From BS750m-G4 sp964472195 (GTDB lineage Bacteria > Bacteroidota > Ignavibacteria > Tepidaquicellales > Tepidaquicellaceae), in NCBI GenBank assembly GCA_964472195.1, contig CAYYJH010000118.1, positions 1 through 6,161 of the forward strand: DNA of 6,161 nt. The letters are read 5' to 3'. Position numbers and translations under genes: made by a program. Of the stretch, positions 1 to 6,161 are shown piece after piece. The notes beneath the pieces were generated by a model that did no database searches, was not told the origin of the DNA, and saw nothing but the letters and a program-made list of their open reading frames with translations. Numbering within the stretch: the first letter of the stretch is position 1; the number at the start of each line of letters is the position of its first letter.

Positions 1-191
1 TGATTTTTTAGAAATCCATCACTTTGTGATAAGTTGAAAACATCTTAATTCCAATAGTATATGTTCTATAAATAAAAACGTTTTGGACAGATATGTAAAT
101 TTGTACTTTGTATTTGAAATTTATTTGAAGTTTATGTTTGGAATTTAGATAGGTGCAAAGTGAACTAAAGATATATCTTAAAGAATAAGAA
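1..191. other. AT-rich intergenic stretch, no gene seen
   Basis: No coding sequence or RNA gene could be supported here. It lies downstream of the minus-strand sugar transferase that ends at 192. A short perfect palindrome (ATCAC, loop TTT, GTGAT) sits at 18-30. Read on the minus strand it is not followed by a run of T, so I do not call it a terminator. Positions 100-145 are T-rich, with TTTG and GAAATTT words recurring about every ten bases; this looks like low-complexity sequence. Confidence 0.5.
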
Positions 192-1298
192 TTAAGAGCT
201 TCTTAACTTCTTAAAAACAATATTACAAAGTGCTTTTGAGAAATATTTTATATCTGTTAAAAAGGGATTTTTTTCATAAGAATCTAAATACTTCTCCTCC
301 GATTCCATTATTTCATAAAAAGATTTAGGCTGGTCAACACAGAATGGCGGGATGAGACCGGGTTTATATTTTATCCTTTTCTTCTTAAGATCTTCTCTAT
401 ACAGGTTAAAATAGTGATGAGAAATCGGACGTACTCCGACAAGCTTTAACTCACCTTTAAAAAAGTTAAGCAACATAGGAAGCTCATCTATCCAATATTT
501 CCTGAGTACTTTTCCCCACGAAGTTACACGGAAATCATTATTAAACTTTCCATTATTTTGTGTATGATTTTTTTTGTAAACATAATCCTGCAGGTATTCC
601 GCATATGGATGCATCGTTCTTAATTTATAAACTTTTATCGTTTTAGCATTTTCCCCTACCCTTTTCAATTTACAATAAAAACCGTATGAAGGCTCAGGAT
701 CAAAAGTCGGCTCTTTTAATTTTTTGCAAATAAAATAATGCCTGTTATTTATTTCTTCATGATGAACAACCTTAAATCCACATGCTACAAGCCTACCGAA
801 TGTTTCAGCAAGTGATAAAGTTCTGTTCATCCCTTTTGTCAAAGCAAAATAAATTTTTTTAGTTAGAGAGAATTTAGGAAAGACTCGCTTTAATATGAAA
901 TCAAAAAAGTAATACGGATATGAAATGAAATAAGTGTATTTTTGTAATTTTCTTCTTCTTCTTTCTTCCAAAGTCTCAACACTCCCGATAAACATTCCCC
1001 CCGTGATTAATTTCCTGTTAATCGCTTCGAAGAATTTATTAACGTGCCTGAAGTCATTAACTTTGTGTGTGTTAACAATGTTTTTTAAATTCTCGGGAAG
1101 ATTATACAGTTGATCAATATTGTTAGAAGTGGTAATATAAAAATTTTCATGTGAAGGTATGAATTTATGGAAATATCCTAAAAGTATTTCATTCATATCG
1201 AGGAGTTTCCAGTTCTTCTTACCGTCTAATTTAATTTCTAATGAATCCGGTAAACCGTTCTGGAACCTTCCTTTTATTACTAAAGCTTCTTCTACCAT
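192..1298 (-). CDS. Sugar transferase (phosphoglycosyl transferase) with methyltransferase-like N-terminus, copy 1
   Basis: Predicted to start glycan synthesis by moving a sugar phosphate from a nucleotide sugar to polyprenyl phosphate at the inner face of the cytoplasmic membrane. The C-terminal half matches the bacterial sugar transferase family: YKLRTM at residues 224-229, the DELP motif with the presumed catalytic Asp271-Glu272 pair, KGELKLVGVRP at 281-291 and KPGLIPP at 312-318. Two motifs differ from the usual forms, VGVRP in place of VGPRP and KPGLIPP in place of KPGITGW. The canonical N-terminal KRxFD membrane-hairpin segment is absent. Residues 75-193 instead resemble the second half of a class I methyltransferase fold (NDFRHVNKFF, then TGGMFIGSVET, then ACGF near 172-175), with no glycine-rich SAM loop. 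A hydrophobic, basic patch at 124-152 might attach it to the membrane. The ATG at 1298 is preceded by AT-rich DNA without a clear ribosome binding site. The sugar specificity cannot be read. A paralogue lies at 3791-4906. Confidence 0.9.
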   Translation of the reverse strand: MVEEALVIKGRFQNGLPDSLEIKLDGKKNWKLLDMNEILLGYFHKFIPSHENFYITTSNNIDQLYNLPENLKNIVNTHKVNDFRHVNKFFEAINRKLITGGMFIGSVETLEERRRRKLQKYTYFISYPYYFFDFILKRVFPKFSLTKKIYFALTKGMNRTLSLAETFGRLVACGFKVVHHEEINNRHYFICKKLKEPTFDPEPSYGFYCKLKRVGENAKTIKVYKLRTMHPYAEYLQDYVYKKNHTQNNGKFNNDFRVTSWGKVLRKYWIDELPMLLNFFKGELKLVGVRPISHHYFNLYREDLKKKRIKYKPGLIPPFCVDQPKSFYEIMESEEKYLDSYEKNPFLTDIKYFSKALCNIVFKKLRSS

Positions 1299-1613
1299 TA
1301 AAATACTTTTTATTTTATGCCATCAAATTGTTGAAAACTTCTAACGTACCACACCAACAATATACAAAACTTTAATAAACTAACATATAGGTTTTTTGCT
1401 CAAAAGTATGTCGGAGTTTGTCCTACGCATTTTATTAATTTTAAAGTGTAAATTTTAAATGATAAAGGTTGAAGCAAGATACTGGTGAGAATTTATTGTA
1501 CGGAATGTTTTAAGCAGAAATGGAGAATGGAAGAAGAATAATTCTGTATATTGATTTTTTAAATGTTAAATTGTAAATGAATGTTCACAATTTCATTTTA
1601 CCGGCATGTCATG

Positions 1614-1713
1614 NNNNNNNNNNNNNNNNNNNNNNNNNNNNNNNNNNNNNNNNNNNNNNNNNNNNNNNNNNNNNNNNNNNNNNNNNNNNNNNNNNNNNNN
1701 NNNNNNNNNNNNN
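1614..1713. other. Assembly gap, exactly 100 Ns
   Basis: The run is exactly 100 Ns, a length commonly used for a scaffold join of unknown size. The 14 bases before it (1600-1613) and the 14 bases after it (1714-1727) are identical: accggcatgtcatg. The simplest reading is that the two contig ends overlap and no sequence is missing. Alternatively, a repeat bounded by direct copies of this 14-mer has dropped out. Confidence 0.97.
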
Positions 1714-1716
1714 ACC

Positions 1717-1752
1717 GGCATGTCATGGTCCATACCATGACAACAAATCATT
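1717..1752. repeat. Dispersed palindromic repeat, copy A
   Basis: A perfect 9-bp inverted repeat (tgtcatggt at 1721-1729 and accatgaca at 1734-1742, four-base loop) is embedded in a 36-bp unit. This unit matches 3561-3596 at 31 of 36 positions in the same orientation. It adjoins the assembly gap, so its left boundary is uncertain. The two copies bracket the Wzi-like gene. It could be a REP-like or MITE-like dispersed element, or a protein-binding palindrome; two copies alone cannot tell which. Confidence 0.7.
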
Positions 1753-1828
1753 GGGTGCTTCCTTCAGGAAAAACCAGCATTTATAAAAAATAACTTACAA
1801 TTATTAATTACGAACGAAGTGAGTATAG

Positions 1829-3529
1829 TTAGTAGTCTACGCGGAGTGTAAGCCAGCCGTAATGGTCTTTGATCTTTCTGCATATGTAAATCAAATCTTG
1901 AAACTCGTACACATATTTGAACTCTAAAAAATATTGCCTGACCGGCTGCCAGGTGAGTTGTGCGGAAATTATATCACGATTTATTCTATTACCATTGAGA
2001 AATATTGCATCCTGTCCTTTTGCCCAATCTCCTCTTTCAATATTACCACCGTAGTTCATAATCAACGTATCATTCCTGATTATTATCCCATTAGCTGATC
2101 TTTGTTTTTTGTATAATAAAGATAAATTCAATCTGTGTGTAACATCATAAGAAAATTTTAATGCTACTTCATCAGAATTAGGAGGAAGATTATGCCCTAA
2201 AGGAAGTGTCCAGTTTGTATATTCACTCTTGTTTGATTGGTGTGTATAAATAAAAGGATTCAATCTTGTATATTCTAATGCTGCCGTTAAGTTTGGTATC
2301 CAGAAAGCATTTGTCCAGAGTGTACCGACCTGCCATGCAAACTTGTTATCGAGTGCCGGGGACCCATCCGAATATGTACCGCCAAACAAATGACTAAAGT
2401 TTAAATCATCTATTAATACGGAAGCTTGCAGAGATAATTTATTAACAGGAATGATTTCCATGTCAAAACCCATCATTGCATTGTTATTGTTTTTAGGTTG
2501 GTTTTCACCTGCATTATAATCAGCAGAACGGAGAAAGCTGAATGGATTTAAAAATGTAAAATCGAAAGGTCTGTCGCTAGCTACGACACTCTCGAAAAAG
2601 CCCACACGAAATGCTTTAGAAAAATTAACATTAAGCCTGTGAGATGTAACAGTCTTTGAACGGAGGTCTCTTCCAAGAGAATCACCTTTAATAGTACCGT
2701 ATAAAAAATAATAATGTAAAGATTTGTATTTAAGGTCCAATTTTATATAACTGAATGGAACCGTATTACTCGATAAAAAAAGTTTATCGACATATCCAAA
2801 ACCCGAGTACAAAGCCTCCTTACCAACCATTAAAGATAACCAGTCTTCTTTTGTTCTGTATCTTAAATAACCCTCATAAGTATCAAAATTATTACTCTCA
2901 GACCTGAACTTTGTATTTGCTTTGAACTTTGGGTTAGTAGCAATTGCAAAATCGACATCGTCAGGATTACCTGAAAGCTTCTGACCGTTGGACATACGTA
3001 AATAAAAACCCACTGAATTATACAGTGTACCCCTTACCCTGATACCGAGCTCTCCCAGAGTTATAGAATGCTTACCTAACGAATCCCCCTTTGAATTTCG
3101 CTGTGAAAGAAAAGCTGTTCCATCGAGAAAAAATGCAGCGTTCGAATCCGTGTATTCATATAGATACTTCTGTTTTTTGTTACTGAATATATTTCCGAAA
3201 TCCATACTATTAAAAAACCCGGAAGTATTCTTTGTTTTCCCGGTGATATCATACTCAAATTCAACGTTTAAATCTTTTAGAATTTTCCTGTCTGTACCTG
3301 ATAAACTATTCGAATTATCATTTATGATGTTTATATAATTTGCTATCTGTTCCCGGGATAATGGTATTACCGAAGAATTATAATCTTCTATAACACCTAA
3401 TAGCTGCATTCTCTTTATATAATCATAGACCGGATGCGACGGCGGAACAAGCTCAACCTGTGAATAGATTGAACTAACCATCACAAACAATATTACAAAT
3501 AATAAATTACATGTTGGAAATAATTTCAT
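1829..3529 (-). CDS. Wzi-like capsule assembly outer-membrane protein
   Basis: Likely an outer-membrane beta-barrel that helps assemble or hold polysaccharide at the cell surface. A signal peptide is clear: Lys2, a hydrophobic core at about residues 9-19, and probable cleavage after IYS at 23. Residues 31-70 (HPVYDYIKRMQLLGVIEDY, then PLSREQIANYI) resemble an S-layer-homology-like helical segment often seen at the start of these proteins. The remainder alternates short aromatic-rich strands. Family-like motifs include FLNPFSFLRSADYNAG at 326-341, IDDLN at 373-377, EYTRLNPFIYTH at 419-430 and LGHNLPPNSDE at 444-454. The last residue is Tyr in TLRVDY, as expected for barrel insertion. The length of 566 residues is plausible for the Bacteroidota-type members, which I believe run longer than E. 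coli Wzi. It lies between two sugar transferases on the same strand, with 261 bp upstream, so it may have its own promoter. The exact substrate is not visible. Confidence 0.82.
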   Translation of the reverse strand: MKLFPTCNLLFVILFVMVSSIYSQVELVPPSHPVYDYIKRMQLLGVIEDYNSSVIPLSREQIANYINIINDNSNSLSGTDRKILKDLNVEFEYDITGKTKNTSGFFNSMDFGNIFSNKKQKYLYEYTDSNAAFFLDGTAFLSQRNSKGDSLGKHSITLGELGIRVRGTLYNSVGFYLRMSNGQKLSGNPDDVDFAIATNPKFKANTKFRSESNNFDTYEGYLRYRTKEDWLSLMVGKEALYSGFGYVDKLFLSSNTVPFSYIKLDLKYKSLHYYFLYGTIKGDSLGRDLRSKTVTSHRLNVNFSKAFRVGFFESVVASDRPFDFTFLNPFSFLRSADYNAGENQPKNNNNAMMGFDMEIIPVNKLSLQASVLIDDLNFSHLFGGTYSDGSPALDNKFAWQVGTLWTNAFWIPNLTAALEYTRLNPFIYTHQSNKSEYTNWTLPLGHNLPPNSDEVALKFSYDVTHRLNLSLLYKKQRSANGIIIRNDTLIMNYGGNIERGDWAKGQDAIFLNGNRINRDIISAQLTWQPVRQYFLEFKYVYEFQDLIYICRKIKDHYGWLTLRVDY

Positions 3530-3547
3530 AATTAAATTTGATTATCA

Positions 3548-3576
3548 ATAAAATCTAGCTGGCTTGTCATGGTCAA
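3548..3576 (-). promoter_or_regulatory. Possible promoter for the Wzi-like gene
   Basis: On the minus strand, TTGACC (3576-3571) is separated by 17 bases from TTTTAT (3553-3548), about 18 bases before the ATG at 3529. The boxes match the general bacterial -35 and -10 consensus at five and four of six positions. The -35-like box lies inside palindromic repeat copy B. The Bacteroidota housekeeping promoter differs from this consensus (TTTG and TAnnTTTG), so the match may be chance. Confidence 0.2.
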
Positions 3577-3596
3577 TGCCATGTCAACATATCATT
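3561..3596. repeat. Dispersed palindromic repeat, copy B
   Basis: Second copy of the 36-bp unit at 1717-1752, in the same orientation, with five differences. Its left arm tgtcatggt (3565-3573) is unchanged. Its right arm gccatgtca (3578-3586) pairs less well, with one mismatch and one G-T pair. It sits 31 bp upstream of the start codon of the Wzi-like gene and abuts the GC-rich island that begins at 3600. Confidence 0.65.
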
Positions 3597-3599
3597 AAT

Positions 3600-3696
3600 G
3601 TCATACTTCATGTATTAACGCATTCGCGGCAATATCTTTCGTGCAATTTCGTCTGCCCCGTCACGAAGTGACCTCTTTGGGGTATGGAAGTATGAC
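3600..3696. repeat. GC-rich element bounded by 10-bp inverted repeats
   Basis: GTCATACTTC at 3600-3609 and GAAGTATGAC at 3687-3696 form a perfect 10-bp terminal inverted repeat around 77 bases. Inside, GTCAC/GTGAC (3660-3664 and 3668-3672) nest within CCCC/GGGG (3656-3659 and 3679-3682) to make a bulged hairpin. Positions 3651-3720 contain 39 G or C in 70, far above the AT-rich surroundings. No target-site duplication is apparent and no T run follows the hairpin on the minus strand, so a terminator is not supported. It may be a MITE-like insertion or a structured intergenic element. Confidence 0.5.
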
Positions 3697-3790
3697 TGTA
3701 TCGGGGTGACTGGGTTGCAGAATTATTTATCGATATATAGAAAATCGTTATAAAATAATTTACAATTCAAAATTTAAAATTTATCATTCC

Positions 3791-4906
3791 TTACGAACTC
3801 CTCGCTCCTTTCACGAATATATTATACAAAGCCTTTGTAAGATACTTTAAATCAGTTTTTACAGGATTCCTTGAATAAGCATCTAAATATCTTTCTTCCG
3901 AAACCATGATATCATTAAAATCTTCCGGCATATCAGCATAAAAAGGCGGTATCAAACCCGGCTTATACTTACTCCTTTTCTGCTTAAGCTCTTCTCCATA
4001 CAAATCATAATACTGCATACTTAAAGGACGAACACCGAATAATTTTACATCACCCTTTAGAAGATTGATGATCATCGGTAACTCATCAATCCAGTATTTC
4101 CGAAAGAACCTTCCCCAACTTGTTATGCGGTAGTCATTGTTAAACTTTCCATTAGCGTTAACACTGTTCATTCTATAAACATAATCCTGTAGATACTCTC
4201 CAAAAGGATGCATTGTTCTAAGCTTAAACACAGTGATTTGTTTCCCATTTTTCCCGGCTCTTCTCATTCGATAAAGGAAACCATTGCTCGTTCCATTTGT
4301 ATTATACGGTTTGCAGACTTTTTTGCCGACTATATACAATCGATTTAAGATTTCTTTATAATCGACTATTTCAAAACCACATGAGATAAGCCTACCGAAA
4401 GTTTCCGATTTAGACAGGACTATATTGCGTCCTTTTGTTAATAGTAAATATATCTTCCTTGTAAGAAAGAACTTCGGAAAAACTCTTTTCAATATAAAAT
4501 CTAAAACGTAGTACGGATAAGATATAAACTTTGGAAATTTTCTTAATATTCTTTTTTTTCTTTCCTCAATTGTCTCAACACAGCAGACAAAAAGTCCTTC
4601 ATTCGCAAGCTTATCATTCACGGATTCGAAATATTTATTTATATGTTTGAGGTCATTAATTTTATGTATATTTATAACTGCATCTAGTTGTGAAGAAAGC
4701 GTTTCAATATGATTTAGTTCATTAGAATTTAACACAACTGATTTTTCATTTGTTGTTATGAATTTGTTGATGTACTCTGCAATCGAACTATCAAGATTAC
4801 ACAATATTATTTCCTTGTTTCTGTTCTTTAAATAATCAGAAATAGTACCGCTATCATTTACAGCAGCAGTATTTACAGTTTCCGTTCTTTGTATATAATC
4901 ATTCAT
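3791..4906 (-). CDS. Sugar transferase (phosphoglycosyl transferase) with methyltransferase-like N-terminus, copy 2
   Basis: Paralogue of the 192-1298 product with the same architecture and predicted role in starting glycan synthesis on polyprenyl phosphate. FKLRTM lies at residues 227-232, the presumed catalytic Asp274-Glu275 in DELP, KGDVKLFGVRP at 284-294 and KPGLIPP at 315-321. The family-specific segment HPFGEYLQDYVY follows FKLRTM, as in copy 1. Over the last 148 residues the two align without gaps, with 95 identities by hand count, and both end in Arg-Ser-Ser. Divergence is strongest in the first 75 residues. The methyltransferase-like part (INDLKHINKYFE at 83-94, SCGF at 175-178) again lacks a SAM-binding glycine loop, and FISYPYYVLDFILKRVFPKF at 127-146 is a hydrophobic, basic patch shared almost unchanged. 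The start at 4906 is 51 bp from the divergent TTG start at 4958. The sugar used may differ from that of copy 1, but nothing in the sequence proves it. Confidence 0.9.
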   Translation of the reverse strand: MNDYIQRTETVNTAAVNDSGTISDYLKNRNKEIILCNLDSSIAEYINKFITTNEKSVVLNSNELNHIETLSSQLDAVINIHKINDLKHINKYFESVNDKLANEGLFVCCVETIEERKKRILRKFPKFISYPYYVLDFILKRVFPKFFLTRKIYLLLTKGRNIVLSKSETFGRLISCGFEIVDYKEILNRLYIVGKKVCKPYNTNGTSNGFLYRMRRAGKNGKQITVFKLRTMHPFGEYLQDYVYRMNSVNANGKFNNDYRITSWGRFFRKYWIDELPMIINLLKGDVKLFGVRPLSMQYYDLYGEELKQKRSKYKPGLIPPFYADMPEDFNDIMVSEERYLDAYSRNPVKTDLKYLTKALYNIFVKGARSS

Positions 4907-4957
4907 GCTATATTATGCATTAGCGGCTAAAAAAATCTTTAACAAATCACTAAAACT
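4907..4957. promoter_or_regulatory. Short divergent intergenic region
   Basis: These 51 AT-rich bases separate the start codons of two divergent genes, so promoters for both probably overlap here or extend into the coding sequences. I could not find the Bacteroidota TAnnTTTG element, a clear -35/-10 pair or a Shine-Dalgarno sequence for either gene. The call rests on geometry alone. Confidence 0.35.
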
Positions 4958-6161
4958 TTGACTATCAAACAATCAACATCAAAATACATAAGAGAAATCC
5001 TTCTCGTCAATCTATTCATCGCTAACATCTTCATATCGAGCATTACATCTTATAACCTTAACTCTTTCATTATAAAAATCATCTCTACGATTCTTCTATT
5101 CACAATTATTATCGTCGATATAAAAATATCCAGATTCGATTTGCTCAGTCATTTAAAAACAAAACATTTCAAATGGCTTATATCAATATTAGCACTGTTC
5201 ATATTCATTCCTCTAATATCCTTATTCTACTCAACCAACTTCGTGTTCGGATTCCAAAAACTCATCAGTCTTTTAGTAAGCACCATTCCTACCATCTTAG
5301 CTTTTTTTTATATTCTCTTAACACTTAACAAAGAAAGATATCAAACTTTCATATTCTCTACCATCATTATATCAATTATTTCTTTCATTTTAATCTTAAT
5401 AATAGAACCTTTTTCTTATGACGGCTCAACTCCAAAAAGTATGACTAGCTGGAGCCACGTGTTATACGGTCGCTTTGTCTCCTCTGCATTCATCATCATA
5501 CTATTTTACCTTTTAAATCTTAAAAACAAAAAACTAATTCCACTAGTGAGTTTATGTTTATCTATAATAATACTCGGAGTTTTTCTCAGTGGACTTAGAG
5601 CAGCACTTTTAGGAACTATAATTTTTACACTCATAATTTTATTAATATATCTATTTCAAAAAAGATTAAGTGCATTAAACTTTTCCGGATTGCTACTGTC
5701 TATCATTATCTCTTTACTGCTAATAAATATCTTTCCTTCGGGAAATAATATACCATTGAATCGTTTCAAGAATTTACAGGATATAGAAGATTTTCGTTTC
5801 AATTACGACAGCCCCATTCACACACGTTATAATTCATACGATGTTAGCATTGAAATTATAAAAGAAAGACCTTTTCTTGGAACAGGATTTGGAGGATTCA
5901 GAAATTACAATAACGATTATTTCACGCATGATATTAAATATCCACACAACATATTTTTTGAATTTTCTGTCGAGCTTGGAATTCCGGGTGTGCTGCTTCT
6001 ACTTTTTCTATTGTTCATAATTTTTTCTTCCGCTAAAAAAGTATCCGTTGATGTTTTTATCTTTTTTTTATTCGCTCTCTGGCTCGCAATGTTCTCAAAA
6101 GACATTCCATCACAAAGTTTATTGTGGATAGGACTGGCTTTTTTTGGAGTGAAAGATTTTC
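4958..6161 (+). CDS. O-antigen ligase/polymerase-like membrane protein (WaaL/Wzy family), partial at 3' end
   Basis: Likely an inner-membrane enzyme that ligates or polymerises undecaprenyl-linked glycan at the periplasmic face. The frame is open from the TTG at 4958 to the window edge (401 codons). A stop at 4940-4942 precedes it, and the first in-frame ATG lies only about 160 codons in, inside conserved-looking sequence. TTG is therefore the best start, though no ribosome binding site is visible. About ten to eleven hydrophobic segments can be seen, roughly at residues 14-29, 37-53, 73-90, 98-115, 122-141, 165-180, 190-210, 216-232, 242-260, 345-360 and 367-381. SGLRAALLG at 211-219 resembles the conserved Arg-containing motif of the family. 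A long loop at about 260-340 carries ERPFLGTGFGGF (303-314) and His330-Asn331 followed by Gly341 and Gly344, which fits the ligase pattern H[NSH]x9Gxx[GTY]. Ligase and polymerase cannot be separated by sequence alone. The missing C-terminus may be short. Confidence 0.85.
   Translation, partial: MTIKQSTSKYIREILLVNLFIANIFISSITSYNLNSFIIKIISTILLFTIIIVDIKISRFDLLSHLKTKHFKWLISILALFIFIPLISLFYSTNFVFGFQKLISLLVSTIPTILAFFYILLTLNKERYQTFIFSTIIISIISFILILIIEPFSYDGSTPKSMTSWSHVLYGRFVSSAFIIILFYLLNLKNKKLIPLVSLCLSIIILGVFLSGLRAALLGTIIFTLIILLIYLFQKRLSALNFSGLLLSIIISLLLINIFPSGNNIPLNRFKNLQDIEDFRFNYDSPIHTRYNSYDVSIEIIKERPFLGTGFGGFRNYNNDYFTHDIKYPHNIFFEFSVELGIPGVLLLLFLLFIIFSSAKKVSVDVFIFFLFALWLAMFSKDIPSQSLLWIGLAFFGVKDF

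Larger units (their letters stand above)
1299..1828. other. Intergenic region with assembly gap and repeat
   Basis: This stretch separates the first transferase from the Wzi-like gene. Positions 1299-1613 are AT-rich and I found no gene, RNA or consensus promoter there. An imperfect small palindrome (GGAGTTTGTCC with extended partial pairing) lies near 1412-1422. The region then holds the 100-base gap and a palindromic repeat copy, both listed separately. The two short reading frames that cross the Ns are artefacts. The remaining 1753-1828 is AT-rich and leads into the stop codon of the Wzi-like gene, with no obvious terminator hairpin. Confidence 0.6.

Noticed and set aside
18..30. ATCAC-TTT-GTGAT palindrome as terminator for the first transferase
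   Set aside because: The stem is only 5 bp and AT-rich, lies over 160 bp past the stop, and has no T run on the minus strand.
96..103. TAAATTTG as a Bacteroidota -7 element
   Set aside because: It fits TAnnTTTG, but the nearest upstream TTTG is about 10 bases away instead of about 20, and no plus-strand gene follows.
1412..1430. GGAGTTTGTCC palindrome as a regulatory site for the first transferase
   Set aside because: The pairing arms are only 3 bp plus a mismatched extension, there is a single copy in the window, and it is over 100 bp from the start codon.
1577..1793. Two short plus-strand reading frames spanning the Ns
   Set aside because: They are open only because the 100 Ns contain no stop. 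The real residues on each side show no protein-like pattern.
3076..3338. Short frames on both strands inside the Wzi-like gene
   Set aside because: They overlap a well-supported gene in other frames and show no recognisable domains.
3656..3682. Nested hairpin as intrinsic terminator of the second transferase
   Set aside because: It is over 100 bases after the stop codon, and the minus-strand sequence after it is G-, C- and A-rich, not a T tract.
5917..6105. 62-residue minus-strand frame near the right end
   Set aside because: It lies antisense inside the ligase-like gene, whose own frame carries clear family motifs at the same place.

Overview
This AT-rich window looks like part of a cell-surface polysaccharide locus. 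The likely host is a Gram-negative bacterium of the Bacteroidota/Ignavibacteriota kind. Three things point there: an outer-membrane beta-barrel of the Wzi type with an N-terminal signal peptide and a C-terminal aromatic residue, start codons without clear Shine-Dalgarno sequences, and a sugar-transferase architecture I associate with that group. The assignment is an inference from family resemblance. The run of exactly 100 Ns marks a scaffold join, so this is probably a draft or metagenome assembly.

Layout, left to right. Positions 1-191 are AT-rich with no gene seen. Positions 192-1298 (minus) encode a 368-residue sugar transferase. Its C-terminal phosphoglycosyl-transferase domain is intact, but its N-terminal half resembles the end of a methyltransferase fold instead of the usual membrane helix. 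Positions 1299-1828 are non-coding and hold the gap (1614-1713) and one copy of a palindromic repeat. Positions 1829-3529 (minus) encode a 566-residue Wzi-like outer-membrane protein. Positions 3530-3790 hold a second copy of the palindromic repeat and a GC-rich, inverted-repeat-bounded island. Positions 3791-4906 (minus) encode a second sugar transferase, a paralogue of the first (95 of 148 residues identical by hand count over the catalytic end). From 4958 to the right edge (plus) runs an O-antigen ligase/polymerase-like membrane protein. It begins with TTG, diverges from the second transferase across 51 bp, and is cut by the window edge.

How the parts may fit: the two transferases would each load a sugar phosphate onto a polyprenyl phosphate carrier to start a glycan. 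The Wzy/WaaL-like protein would polymerise or ligate finished glycan at the periplasmic face. The Wzi-like barrel would act on the polymer at the outer membrane. No flippase, glycosyltransferase or export gene is visible here, so the window is only a slice of the locus. The most unusual points are the transferase architecture, the pairing of its two copies around the Wzi-like gene, and the dispersed palindrome that flanks that gene on both sides.
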